A stretch of 64,000 nucleotides of DNA, taken from positions 1 through 64,000 of the forward strand of contig JAURVB010014578.1 in assembly GCA_033002965.1 (NCBI GenBank). The letters run 5' to 3'. The translations under genes were made by a program, and so were the position numbers. Of this stretch, positions 34,141-51,300 are shown one piece after another (within the stretch, counting starts at the first letter, position 1; each line of letters begins with the position of its first letter). Source of the stretch: Piper betle. Taxonomy: Eukaryota; Streptophyta; Magnoliopsida; Piperales; Piperaceae. Under the pieces are notes generated by a model that was not told the DNA's origin, did no database searches, and saw only the letters and a list, made by a program, of their open reading frames with translations.

Positions 34141-36602
34141 ATGGGGTTCTGGACACTATTGGAGGTGGCTTCAATGCCGGTGTTGCAGGTGCTTCTCATT
34201 AGCATTTTCGGGGTCGTCTTGGCCTCCGAATACTTCAACATTCTCCATGCCAATGCTCGGAAATACATGAACAAGGTCTGTCACTTTTTGCTCAAAAATA
34301 ACCACTCTGCTACATGCATAAAAATAATTTACATAGGACAAAGTCATCTACCAACCACCATTTATTATAAAAAGCCGGTCATCCGTAAATACGATTGAAT
34401 AAATAATTTAGTTGGTTTTTCTCTCCAATTCTAATTGGAGAAACTTTTGAGCAGGTGGTGTTTGTTGCCTTCACGCCCTGCCTTATGTTTGCTAGTCTTT
34501 CCAAGACTGTCACTTTACAAGAAATCGTTTCATGGTGAGCTTCTCATTGTATAGTTCACACATTCTCAAGTGAGGAGCAGATTTCATTTACCATGAACCT
34601 TGCAGGTGGTACATGCCAGTCAACGTTGGGCTCACGTTTGCCTTTGGAGGAATACTTGGCTGGATAGTAGTGAAGATACTCAGGCCTGAAAAACACCTAG
34701 AAGGTTTAGTCATTGCCACTTGCTCTGCAGGTAAATTACTAATATAATTCATCTGTTTGAATCATATATGCATACATTATATATTTGACACATGATAGCA
34801 TGAAACAAAAGATTTGTCAACAACAAATGTGTATTAACAAGTACGAATTTTAACAGGAAACCTTGGCAACATGATGTTAATTTTAATACCAGCCACCTGT
34901 GATGAAAAAGGCAGTCCATTTGGCGAATCCGCCTCTTGCACAGTCCGTGGAATGGCCTATGCTTCGTTTTCTATGGCGGTAGAGTGATTTGATCATGTTT
35001 TTAAATATTACTTCATTTAAGTTCCCTGTTAGGTTTTGTATCATCAATTTAAATTGGCTCACAATAGTAGGATAGGAAGTAAATAATGATGATATTTATT
35101 CAGGTTTGTATGACCTACATTTTGTCTTAATGGCAGATTGGAGCATTTTACATTTGGACTTACACTTACCACCTCATTAAAAATGCTGGTGAAATCTATC
35201 ATCAGAAGCAATTGACCATAGAGGAGCCAATAAAGGTGCCAAATAGTGAGGTGGAGTCTGGTTTGGAGGACCAGCTGCTAAGGACAGAGTCTGTTGAAGA
35301 TGGACAAGATCATGTGGCTATAACTTTGCCCACCTCCACCAATATTATTGATCAACATTATGCGAACCAAGAGGTAGAATGCCTCAAAGTTTCTATTTTG
35401 AAGATTCTTATGCTTGATACAAGCAATGGCACTTCTTAATCCATGAATGTTGTTCAGATTGATGTGCACTTGGAAGTTAAGAAGGTGGGGATTTGGCTGA
35501 AGTTAAAAGGTGTTCTTCACCAGGTTGTTCATGAACTCTTGGCACCACCAACCATTGCTGCGGTAAGTTCGTTAGTTTTCATATGATATCCTGTAATTTT
35601 TTTCCCATTAGGACAGTCCTAAAGTGGTTTGATTATTTTAAACTGGTTATAGATTTGGGGTTTCATCTTTGGCTCAATTCCCTGGCTCAAATCCCTGCTT
35701 ATTGGGTCAAATGCTCCTCTTAGGGTGGTACAAGATTCTATAAAGCTATTGGGGTAAGCACAAAATGGTCTCTTCATCCGAGTTTGTGCAAATCAATACA
35801 ATGAGCTAAAAACCAATTATAAAATCTCTTCATGAACACAGGGACGGTACCATTCCCTGTATCACTCTCATATTGGGAGGAAATCTTACTCAAGGTGACA
35901 TACAATATGTGAAAATGTTACAAACATTGAAGTTTTTTTTTAATGTTTTTGTATGCTAAATATAGATACTTTGTGTTTGACACAGGATTGAGATCTGGTA
36001 AACTAAAGCCAGTGGTGATCATTTCTGTTATTCTCGTGCGCTACGTTCTACTTCCCCCGATTGGTGTGGCCGTAGTTAAATTGGCGGCTTATCTAGGGTT
36101 CCTCCCACAAGATCCGTTGTATCATTTTGTGTTGATGATTCAGTTCACTCTTCCACCAGCCATGAATATTGGTATGCATTCTCGAACTATAGCATCTTCT
36201 TTGTCATCCTTGTCTTCTCATATTTACAAATGCTAATAAAAGTAATTCCATGTGCAATCTTACACTAGGTATCCTTCATGTAAATTGTTAGTTGTACTTG
36301 TTTACCTGCTTCAGCCATAAAGTTCAACATAGTATTTCGTCTTAGTGATTGAAGAAAATTTCAGAGATTGTGAATAATTGTCTGTCTAAACACGTGAGAA
36401 TGTCATATTATCAAGTATCTTATGCTTTTTTTTGGCTTAGAAGCGAAAGTAACCAATATCTTGCAATCATTTTACAGGAACTATGGCCGAACTGTTTGAT
36501 GTTGGTCAAGATGATTGCTCGGTTCTTTTCTTGTGGACATACTTGGTTGCTGCTTTTGCTCTCACCATCTGGTCCACCTTCTACATGTATGTTCTCTCTT
36601 GA
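34141..36602 (+). CDS. PIN-LIKES (PILS) auxin transport facilitator
   Basis: PILS proteins sit in the ER membrane and control intracellular auxin. Ten exons (34141-34275, 34455-34534, 34606-34730, 34857-34978, 35137-35373, 35458-35562, 35653-35753, 35842-35894, 35986-36171, 36478-36602) join in phase to 422 aa without a break. N-terminal membrane segments include 'MPVLQVLLISIFGVVLAS' and 'VVFVAFTPCLMFASLSK'. The conserved 'WWYMPVNVGLTF' and 'SAGNLGNMMLILIPATC' (Asn-rich crossing) follow. A hydrophilic loop spans about aa 170-250. The C-terminal membrane half has 'LGGNLTQGLRSGKLKP' and ends 'LFLWTYLVAAFALTIWSTFYM' followed by four residues. The family is clear; which PILS it is (3, 5, 6 or 7 type) I cannot tell. 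It is convergent with the GLR gene, 454 bp away. Confidence 0.92.
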
Positions 36603-37056
36603 AAATAAAGATCAAGCCTTCTTGCGTCATCAACGATTTTGGGCAGATAGAGAATGTTAGCAGATTTGTCCAATTTATCTACTCTTAACACAAAAAAGAA
36701 TCAATGGGGATGGAACAATACAATGAATAGTGATATCAATTTTTTAAAAAATTTTCAATTAATTTTCTACTTATATTTGCCTTCCTGCAAATTCAAATGT
36801 TCCTCTCCAGCCCAATTAAATATGGTGGTATGGGATAAAATTTTTGCACTTTTTATGCTTTCCAATGTTATCTACTTTTTATGGCATTACAAGAGGACAA
36901 CTAAGATTTTGATAAAGCTTTATGTCTATTCAGTCAATCAATTTGAATATCGTCTGGAATCAATATTGGAAGCATGACGAGCTTAACTCGAACAAGGTGT
37001 CAACAATGGTGATAGACAGATATGGTGAACTATTGCAATTGATATTAATTAAAATT

Positions 37057-40938
<3,882 letters not shown>

Positions 40939-43480
40939 CTCTGCAATCAAAGTGAAAAGAAAAGAAAAGCAAAATGAACCACAACAACATAAAGTGGGGA
41001 TTTTTGGGTTCCTTATCATATGAACAAAGATTAGAACATCAAGCTATTTTACACAGAGAGACAAACTCAGTAAGAATGGCTCTAGACAATAGGAATGCAT
41101 GCAATTTATCTGCTAAAAAAATATTTAATGCGAAAAAAGGATGGCCTTATATGCATATTTCAAGCTGCAAGTAATCCCAAATAGAAAACCAGAAACGCTA
41201 CAAACAGAACAAGATCCATTTCTGCCACCAAACTGACGATTACTGTTTCTCATTGATTAAATGAACATCGAACCAAATACCCAAGAATAGCCCACACTGA
41301 GAAAGCCACTGAAAAAAGCATCCAATCTAAGAAAAGCTTTTGATGTAGATAAATTGAAAATCAATTTTTGCATCATGCTTCCACTAGGAAAAGAAAGTGA
41401 GCCCTACAACGACATAAAGTTGTAACTTTTGGGATCCTCATCATCCAAACAAATGGTTCTCAAAACAGCTATAACTAGTAAGAACCTGCATGTGCTTAAC
41501 TCAGTCAAACCATGCATGTAATTTGTTTATTTAGCTAAAACCATAAGAGAAAAGATGCAAACTTTCACTAGCTCCATGATTTAAATGAGAGAACTGGCGC
41601 TACTTCTGGTAGAACTTACTACTGTTGAGTGTGGGAAGGATCATAAGTACCAGATAAAGATGCTGCATATGATGTTAGCAAACAGGCTCTAGACTTCATA
41701 AAAGGAAAATCTGCCATGAATGGTTGATGTTCTTTACCTGGTTGATTGAGGTGGAAAAAGCTGTCACAGCTGCTCCCAAGTATAAGAGATAACTCCTACT
41801 GCCGCAGCCATCCATGTCAACGACAGCAAAAACATGTGCAAATTCCTTTTAAAAAAATGTGAAAATTTGCTGACACTAGCACGAGGGTTCTACATGATGA
41901 TGCCCATAATTTGGCTGTGTGATTAACCTATTACCCATAAAAAATCCTTATTCTCGGCCTTAAACTCATGAAAGTATCAGATGAATTCTAACGGAATTCA
42001 CTGTTTACTTCATTCATTGGGATATGTCTTTTATATGCTAAATAGTCACACGTCACACTTTGTGACTATTTTAAGAAGTGTAAACAAAGGGGCCATTGAA
42101 TTTTCAACTCAATCCTATTACCCGTACCATTATATGCATGTCTTTTAATATTATAGTCATATATCATCACAAATGAATACAAGAACAAAGATTTACCAAA
42201 CCTTGGAATTGTCATCCCGTCAAGAAGGCTGTCTTCCAATCAGCAGGGTGCCCAATGGTAGAATTTCCAAATTTCCACTTCCATAGTCACAAAGTGACTG
42301 CTTACTTTTTTCTTCTCCATTTTTTTCATTTTTTGTAAAAGCCAATGAATGAATTCTCTAGGATCACATGTACGCATCAATATCAACTGTTCATACCTGC
42401 TTAAATTTGAATCTATCTTGCTGAAAATAAGATAACTTTATGTCCTCCCATTTTGTAGCATGCTCAAGCTTCGAGTACTGAAGTATTAGAGTGAACCCCT
42501 ATTGTAGAAAAGGGTCGAGCATTATCAAAGTATCACATATTTGGCATGCAACCAAGTAAAATAGTAAGCTTGTTTGTACCGTAAATGGCTCCATAGGTTG
42601 CCATGCATGCAAATGTTGATTGTGATGAATGGGGTTCCAAGATACACCATAAACATCTCTTGGGTCCTAGGCAAATTGAAAGAAGATGCTGAAACACGTC
42701 GAAAGTCATTCTATTATATTATGCGTGTGGTAGAGAGAGTTTGAAAAGCAATAAGCAGTGATTCCACATTCTTGCTGAAATTAATTTGACCATGCAGGGA
42801 GAGGACAAAGGAGGAAGATGGAAAGAAACTCCATTGAATATATGCACGAGAAAAACAAGAAGACATCGGTCTAATAGTGTCTAGTGGCCTTCACTTGTTA
42901 AATTAAAGATGTTATAAAGGACTTCCTATCTCTCTCAGAATTGTCCAGAGGCCTGCAAAAAAAAAAAAAATGGTGGAAAATATAATTCCTTAGCTGGAAA
43001 ATTGGTGGCAAAATTCCCAGTTGGTTTAATATGTTATATTATTTAATTATTTATAGACATTAATAACACAAAATCTAATGAAAGCATATGTAAACGATGA
43101 AACGTAAAGAAAAAGATATTAAATAAAGGGAACAAGAGGGCCAAATAAAAAAATTATTTATTGAACAATTAAAGAAATCATTAAGATGGCAAATACCAAC
43201 TTTTACTTAAGAAAAAAATTAAAAAAATGAATTTATTCAAAAAAAAAAGAAGAGAGATATTTGTCAAGCAACCATTTCATATTTTCATGTAAAATTTTTT
43301 GTACTGACAAAAAAAACCAATGTCAGGTAAAATATTTTTGCATTAATAAAAAAAATAAGATAAGGATAAATTGGTCAATTCCCTCCTCAAACAACAACCA
43401 ACCGAGGGCACACTCGACCAATTAAATATCGCCACGTCATACGTCGTCGTCCATGGTCGAAGCCTTCTTTACCAAAAAAA
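40939..43480. other. Divergent intergenic region upstream of GLR and PP2C genes
   Basis: No additional exon is supported. The left part is the GLR 5' flank and may contain an unplaced leader exon. Near 43430-43455, 'gccacgtcatacgtcgtcg' provides two ACGT cores about 1.4 kb upstream of the PP2C ATG, just before its presumed leader. The remainder is AT-rich with A-runs. Confidence 0.5.
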
Positions 43481-43489
43481 GGTTTGGAG

Positions 43490-44820
43490 AGAACTTTTCC
43501 AACGCGAACAAAGATCGCATTTTTAGGTGACTTTTCTTTCCCGAATTCTCTTTTTGTTTGTCGGATCGGTTGTTGTTGTTGAGGGATGCGAATCCTGTAT
43601 TTTGGTTGTTTTTGGGGAAATTTGGGTAGGATTTGGGGCTGGAAGTTGTTGGATATGTCTGAGGTAGTATTTTTGGTTTCTTTGTGGAGGAAATTGGTGA
43701 TTTTTTGGATCTTTTGTTGCTAATTATGAGTGGGATTTTTTGTATTTTTGGCTATTTTTGATTTTTTTGTTATTTTTTAAGCTGGAAGTGAATGCATTTG
43801 CTTGAAGATAATATTTTGATGCTTTTTGTGTTTTCCAGGTGATTTTGATGAATTTGTTGTTGAAATTGGGCTCTGATTGAGCTCGTGTTGATAGCCGACA
43901 TTAGGGGTAGGAGTTGAATGGTCGAATTTGGCTACGTTTGTGTGTGAATTGTTGAGTTCTGATGTGAAAGATGGCGACTTTGCGTGGTTTTTGAGGTGGG
44001 GGAGATCAATTTGAGGTGAACTTTGTGTAATCTTTGTTTTTTTGAAGTGATGACATCTGGTTGATGGTGATTGAATTTGATCCTTGAATTTGGCTCAGTT
44101 TGGGTATGAATTGTTGAAATTTGATGTAGAAAATGATTTTTTGGGCCGATTTTTGAGGTGAAGGTGTTGAATTATTTAGGTGAATTTGGTGAGTCTGTTT
44201 GAAGTGGAGGGCCGAATTGGGATCCGTTTGATTGTTACCATTGAGTGAGAGAGTTAGATTGTTGAATTTGGCGCAAAGTTCGAGTTGTATTGTTGAGGTT
44301 TCATACGAAAGATGGCAATTTTGGGAATTTGAGGTGAACTTGGAGTGGTTCAATTGAGGATTGACATTTGGTGGAGGAGTTGGACTGTTCTAGGTGAAGT
44401 TTGTTACAAGTCACTTGAGAGCATTGATATTTAGGAAGCCGTGGTGGGTGGCTTGAAGAGACTTGAGACTTGAGAGCATTGATATTTAGGAGAGCATTTA
44501 TTACCATTGTTGCGTTGAGTTAAATGAGGAGGCATTAAAGGTGGTTTTCAGTTAGGCCTTGCTAGTAATTGGTGTCTGGGTTGGATCAAGTTGACTGCAA
44601 AGGGGTTATTGAATTTACTTTAAACGTCAAATCATCATCGTGATCATATAGATCTTATTGCCCCCATACTTTTGTATCGTAGATCCTTCCAACTCTTAAT
44701 TTAACATCTTTTTATCTTTCAAACTGCCGAAGATTGGTTATCTTTCATTGAGACCTGGATCATTGTGCAAGTGCATTCGATTCAAGAAAGAAGTGGTGGG
44801 TTTATGATTTCGGAGGGAAA
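43490..44820 (+). promoter_or_regulatory. Long 5' leader region of the PP2C gene, internally repeated
   Basis: The T/G-rich composition is that of plant leader or first-intron DNA and continues to the ATG at 44821. Three degenerate units begin with 'gaatttggc' at 43924, 44086 and 44264, and share 'gaattgttga' and 'gaaagatggc' blocks, giving a period of about 160-180 bp. Splice sites within the leader were not resolved. Confidence 0.6.
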
Positions 44821-47431
44821 ATGCCTGCCGGGACAGACTTCTCTCCGCCCTTCCAAGTGTTGGAAGGCCCATACAAGGACAACGGGTCTTCATTGAATGA
44901 AGAAAAAGCAGAAACTTTGCAGAGGCTCAAGCAGATGAATGTTGGAAAGCCACCACGGCATCTTTCAGTAATGAGGAACTGCATCAGTACAACTCGGCTG
45001 GGTTCTGAATCAGAGGTAGTGTCAAGTCCGTCTATGGTTTTATGTTTCTTTTATCATTTCCTTTTGGCAGCTTGCTATGTTATATATTTGTGTGAGATTG
45101 GATGGAGAAACTAACTGTGGGCTTGTCTCCTACTATGTTTCAGGACATTGATGCCGGCTATATTGGGTTAAGGTCACCTTCAGATGCGCAATTGAACTTT
45201 TTGCCTATATTCCGTTCTGGGAGTTGCTCAGAGATGGGGCCTAAACGGTATATGGAAGATGAGCATATTTGTATTGATAATCTCATGGATCATCTTGGAG
45301 ACAATTCAAGATTTCCATCACCAGGAGCCTTCTATGGGGTATCGATTTATAATTTTCAATGAAAGTGCAAATGTTTTTATTTTAGCTGTCTTTATTTAAG
45401 TTCAAAAAATTGGTATTTGCTTGGTGGATTCCATTATATAATTGCTCTTTGCATGTATGACCTCATCATTGGAATTGTGCATGGATTTTGTTGCTCTCAA
45501 TATTGAGAGATGAATCTTCCAAGTACATAAGTAGATGAATATTTGCTACTTTAGGTTGTGAAAATTTTATTGTGTTTTATTTGATCAGGTATTTGATGGT
45601 CATGGCGGCGTGGATGCAGCATTATTTATCCGAAAGAACATTCTCAAATTTATCATTGAAGATACTCATTTTCCTACTTCCATAGAGGAGGCAATGAAAG
45701 TGCATTTGTTAAAGCAGACCATGCTTTTGCTGATGCTCGTTCCCTTGACAACTCATCTGGAACAACTGCTCTTACTGCTTTAATTTTAGGAAGGTAAAAT
45801 TTATGCTGGTTAGCTTTAGTTTTTATACCGAGATTTTTGAAAAAGAAAAAGAAATTGTGGTTTATGACTTTCAAACATGACTAATGTGGAGGCAGAAACA
45901 AGAGGAATTTATATAGAGAACAGAAAATTTTTTCTTTCTGCATCTCTCCTTTCATGTTTCGACTAATTAAGGCTGATTACTGAAGGATCTATGAACTCTT
46001 GTCATGAAAACAATTTGTCTGTTTTCCTTCCTTCTTAAGGAAATTAGCATTATAGCTACTCAACTTGTTGAACAAGTATTACAAATTCAACGATTTGTTC
46101 CTATTGTAAATTTTAGATGGTTTACCAACTTTCCTAAATGCTCAAAGCTACTAAGAAGGGGAACTTGTTAACCTATTTCAACAATTCCTTGCACGTGCAT
46201 GCAGGTTGACGGCTTAAAATCTGGTCAATTATGATGCAGCTGATCCATTGGGGAAACAAACATGATTGGGCAAACATTATATTGGGTATTACACCACTAG
46301 CTGGATTTGATCCTTGCCGTCTGACTCTGATATCATGTAGATTTTAAATGGTTAACTGTTTAATCTTTACTTGGTGTTAGTGCCAAAGATCATGGATTTC
46401 AATCCTGCGAGACCCAGATTATAAGGGGAATGTTTGCCTCTTTTGTGTCCACCTGTAAAGCCCCCCAAAAATACTTCACATGCTGTTTTCTTGTTGAGAA
46501 TAGTGTAACAAATATCCATTATGGATGTGGAACTATTGTCAACATTTCTCCCTTGTAGCATGAGCTATTAGGGAAAGTAGTATTACGCCGGTCTCCAAAA
46601 ACTAACATGTGGAGTAGGGAATCATAACATTTTTTCAGATTTTCTTTTGGGCAATAAAACATGTCGTGAACGAAAAAATTTTGTTTGATGAGCCACGATT
46701 GTTCTTTATTTCTTACTTCTGTATGTTTGAATGTTAGTTTTTATTATTGTATTATATTGATGCTTAAAGTAAGATGTAAAAACAAAGAATTATATCTAAG
46801 TCAGCGTTGATGAAACAAAGTAGTTGACTATTTAATTAATCTGTTTGTAACTAATCCTTCTCTGGAATGCAGTACGTTGCTTGTAGCAAATGCTGGAGAC
46901 TGCCGTGCTGTAATGGGGAAGCGAGGCAAAGCAATTGAAATGTCTCGTGACCATAAGCCTAATTGCAGCTCGGAGAAGCTAAGAATAGAAAAGTTGGGTG
47001 GAGTTGTCTATGATGGCTACTTGAATGGCCAGTTATCAGTAGCTCGGGCCATTGGAGATTGGCACATGAAAGGTCCTAAAGGTGTCGCTTGCCCTTTAAG
47101 TGCAGAACCTGAGTTGGAGGAGGCCATCCTTACCGAGGAGGATGAGTTCCTGGTGTTAGGCTGTGATGGTTTGTGGGATGTCATGAGTAGTCAGTGTGCA
47201 GTGACCATAGCAAGGAAGGAGCTCATCCTTCACAATGATCCGCAGAGATGCTGTCAAGTATTGGTAAGGGAGGCTCTCAAAAGGAACACTTGTGACAATC
47301 TGACTGTTGTTGTAGTATGTTTCTCACCTGACCCACCTCCACGAATCGAAATTCCCAAATCCCGAGTTAGAAGAAGCATTTCATCTGAAGGATTGAACTT
47401 TTTGCAGGGAGTTCTGGACAGCAATTGTTGA
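44821..47431 (+). CDS. Protein phosphatase 2C (PP2C27/49-like), one frame break
   Basis: This is a Mg2+/Mn2+-dependent Ser/Thr phosphatase. Exons 44821-45015, 45144-45338, 45589-45793 and 46873-47431 join in phase to about 384 aa when one missing base is allowed. PP2C motifs appear in order: '[10 protein letters not shown]' (about aa 98-107, metal-binding acidic residues), '[14 protein letters not shown]', '[12 protein letters not shown]', '[19 protein letters not shown]', 'DHKPNC', '[15 protein letters not shown]', '[15 protein letters not shown]' and '[12 protein letters not shown]'. The metal-coordinating Asp residues of DGHGG, DGLWD and CDNLT are all present. One A is missing from an A-run at 45697-45699, which would truncate the protein shortly after DGHGG. 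I recall similarity to Arabidopsis PP2C27 and relatives rather than the ABA co-receptor clade A; the subgroup is inference. Confidence 0.92.
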
Positions 47432-48366
47432 GCAGGATCTGCTTCTTCAGGTTGTGTACAAAATTATTTCGTTCCTGTTGTCAGTGGTTGCATTTTTGGT
47501 GGTTCTTGACGTCAGAAAAATAAATTATTAGGTGATTATTCTTTGGGGTTACCTAGGGTTTGTCGTGAGCTACTGTCATTAGAGCTAGTTATTTGATTTA
47601 GATAATTACTAATTATTTTAATTGAGCTCAATGAATAACAATTTTCAGATACATGGGTTTATTCATATAGTATTTTTTTAAAATTGAAACTTGTTTGTTG
47701 AGCATTTGATTGTGTTGAATTATTGTTGGAGATATATTCAATGGGAGATATATTCAGATGAACCAGCTGTAAGAGTTGAATTTTGAAAATAGAATTTATG
47801 CTGTTTTTAATTTTATTTGTCCTTCGATTACCATTAAGATCCAAATTCTACCATGGTCATGGCAATCCATACCCACGTTTTGATGATATAGCATTTGAGC
47901 TGAAAAAAGGCAGATCAAAAAATATCAAAAGGAGCATGGATAACGGCTGAATGAAAGTATATTCTTCACCAGTGACCAATTTCAAGTGCTCCATATATAC
48001 ACTGCACTAGTCATTGATTTCGTCAAAGGTGAGTGGTTAACGCCTTGAGCAAACTTCAATAAATGCAATTTCAGAAAAGCCATTCAAGACTGGATGCTAG
48101 ATTTTCAATCTGCATCAGTTGCGGAAACAAGAATAATACTCTGCAAATTGTGCCATACTAGACGTAATAACACGACCATTTTGCTCATTGTTCATTCTTT
48201 CAATTGACATAGAAAGTGTAAATTAGAGCAAGCTGAGAACACTTGCGATAGTACATTTCAATGTGCCTGTCAGACTGCCATAAAAGTGGATTATGCAAGA
48301 GAAACCAAAAAAGGAGGGAGTTTTCCAATTACCAATCAAAAATTTTGATAGCGCATGATTAATTTT
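47432..48366. other. Convergent 3' flanks of the PP2C and canopy-like genes
   Basis: This holds the 3' UTRs and spacer between two genes that point at each other. It is AT-rich, and no ORF with recognisable similarity was found. Confidence 0.6.
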
Positions 48367-51300
48367 TCATCGCGCAACCAAATGAAAACCCCCGATAACA
48401 ACAACATTTTGAAGCTTTTGCTGCAGTGACAGAGCTCGTCGTCCAAGCTGTAATGAGTGAACAACAAAGAATACCATCAGACGCTTTTTGAATCCTCTAG
48501 AGATGAATAAAACTTCCACAAGTCTACAAAATTTGGCATTGGAAGATTAATCGATAATTACCTGGATGGGCTACAGTGCCTGCTGAGATCTTCACACGAA
48601 ACCTTCTTAACAACTCCTGGTTTCACTGACCCTTTTCTGATCAATTCCGTCAGCTGAAGAGTGCCTATGTAACATTTTTCGATGACGTTTATCAATCACA
48701 AGGATAAACAAAAGGGCTTATTTGTTATAACATATTTTATATCAATATATGGTGCATTCAGGTATTCGTTACCAAGTTCTAACTCAAATTTAACTCAAGC
48801 AATCTTAATTGTGTAATTGATTATAGATAAGCTAGACTGAAAATTCGCCTGGTTATGAACTAGTTATCTACTTGCCAATGACCAGGCTCAGGTAATCCCT
48901 TAATTAAAAAATTTAAAAATCAACTAAATATAGCAGATCCACCATTGTCGCCTACTGTATTCCACATAGACAGCTGCAACTTGTACTCATTGTGGTAATA
49001 AAGAGGAAATACTCTTTCAACTAACCTCATCTTCAGTATCCTCCGGTAGCCTTGGCAACAAACCAGATACATTAAGTAAGAAGCACTCAAACACACATTT
49101 GCAGAAATAACTGAAGAGCTAATGCAACAACAAGAGGCTAAAAAACTAAAACATCTAAGGGTCAAAATACGTGTGGCAAACCACAAAACACGAGAGCAAG
49201 ATGAATCTAAGGATCAAAATAGCACCTAACGTCCAAACAAAAGCTAAAGTTAGAAGCAGACGGGTTGGTGGTCATGACCATGTAGTTAAGTTTCAGAAAG
49301 CTGCCAAACAGTGGACAACAGAAATGAACAATAACATGGTAAAAGATTAAATGAAAGCAGTTATACCAAAAACAAAAGCATAATTCCATTCCTTAGTAAT
49401 CTCTAAAAAAGGTGAACGGATTTCTTAGCATTTTCTAAAAGATTCTCATCAGAAACTCATAAACCCTTATTTTAAATTTAATCTACAAATTAATTTAGAA
49501 GTTGTGCAGTCATACCTTCCACAGTAGTTGGAAATGTCTTTTGCATGAGCCTTTGCTACTCTTTTTTCATCTAAGAAATGAACATAAGATGACATTCACA
49601 AATTAAACAAATATTTGTGTATATGCAATTTCCTTATCCTAAACAGAGAATAGAGAACCAAAGCAATAAATGTAAGCACAAAACAAACTATTGTATTCTA
49701 CAACGTGCAACTTTAGGGTATTGTACCAGCTTCAAGGCCATTCCATGAATCAACTTTTACCCATTCCAGTTCAGATGAACCAAACTGCAAATATATCAAG
49801 AGAACCACACTTCATTGACAAAAAGAAGCCCAAGTAGAGAAAACTGATGATGTAAAATGAGAATGAATAAACCTGACAAGTATTAAGTATATACTACCTC
49901 TTCAAGTGTGTAATTTAGCATTTTGTCACAAAGATCATCCAAAAGTTCAACAGCTCTCAACTCGCTGACTCTGGTCAAAATGAACAGAGACTCAGACTAG
50001 TAACTACCAAATATATCATCAAGAGAATACAGGTTTAATCAGGTTCTATATGGTGAAAATGACAATCATCCAAACTCCAAGGTGACCAACTAAAAATGCT
50101 TCTAAATTGTTCGGGCGCGGGTTCGTCCGCTGGTGCGGGTTAGAGTGTTCCCGCGTCGGGTTGGAAGGGTTCGGTGGGACCGAGGCGCCCTTGCCGCGCA
50201 AAGAGACAGCGGGATGAGACTAAAGAGTCACAAGTATCCAATAACACTCGCATGTGGGATGGCCATTTCCAATCCTAATTATTCATTTCCATAAACATAT
50301 CATGCTTGAATGCATGAAAATTGCAACTGCAATGCTGCTTCAACTTCAGCAGGGAAAGATTGTCTTCCTCCTCTGGATTGCAATAACTCCTCCAAGGCGT
50401 CTCCGTCAATTGTAGCAAACCTTCATCTTCAAATGCAGCGTCCTCATCAAAGGCATGCTGGAGCAGCGTTCTTTCCAATCAACAGCAGCAAGGTTGGCAT
50501 CTCATCCTTCTTCTAACCGCAACATCGACCTTCAATGGCGTCCTTAATTGCAGCAGGGTGGATTTCAGCAACTCCTTCTTCAATCCAGCAAACATGGGTG
50601 TCCTCCTCCTAGCAGCAACATCAACCTTCAATGGCGACCTTAATTGCAGCAGGGTGGATTTCAGCAACTCTTTTAATCAGCAAACATGGGTGTCCTCCTC
50701 CTAGCAGCAACATCAACCTTCAATGGCGACCTTAATTGCAGCAGGGTGGATTTCAGCAACTCTTTTAATCAGCAAGACAGCGACATGACATTTCCTTCCC
50801 CTTGCTTCTTCTCCAATGGCAGCAACAAGCAAGGATGTAGGAGTAGGGCGTCCTCCTCCTAACAGCAGCAGCCTGGGCGTGGAACACCGTCTTCCAGCCC
50901 TCCCAACAGCAGCAGCCTGGCATGGAACACCGTCTTCCAGCCTCCTCCTAACAGCAGCAGCCTGGGCGTGGAACACCGTCTTCCAGCCCCTTCTTTCAAC
51001 CTGCAATGGCGTCCTTCTTTATAGTAAGCGAACAGCAACTTCGTCTTCCTCAATGCAATAACTTTGTCTTCTCCAATGCAATGACTTTGTCTTCTCTCAA
51101 TGGCAGCAATGACTTCGTCTTCTCAATGCAATACTTCATCTTCTTCAATGGTAGCAATGACTTCGTCTTCCTCCACTTCGTCTTCTTCAATGGCACATGA
51201 CTTCGTCTTCCTCCACTTCGTCTTCTTCAATGGCAGCAATGACTTCGTCTTCTTCAATCTCGTGGACCCCTTTCCCTCCTTCCGAATAAATCTCACGTAT

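Noticed and set aside
46877..46879. Apparent independent PP2C C-terminal ORF starting at 46877
   Set aside because: It starts at TTG inside exon 4; the acceptor at 46872 joins it to exon 3 in phase.
50275..50667. Small ORFs of 62-67 codons present in both LTRs (again at 54457-54849)
   Set aside because: They are duplicated because the LTRs are duplicated; they run through the minisatellite blocks and resemble no known protein.
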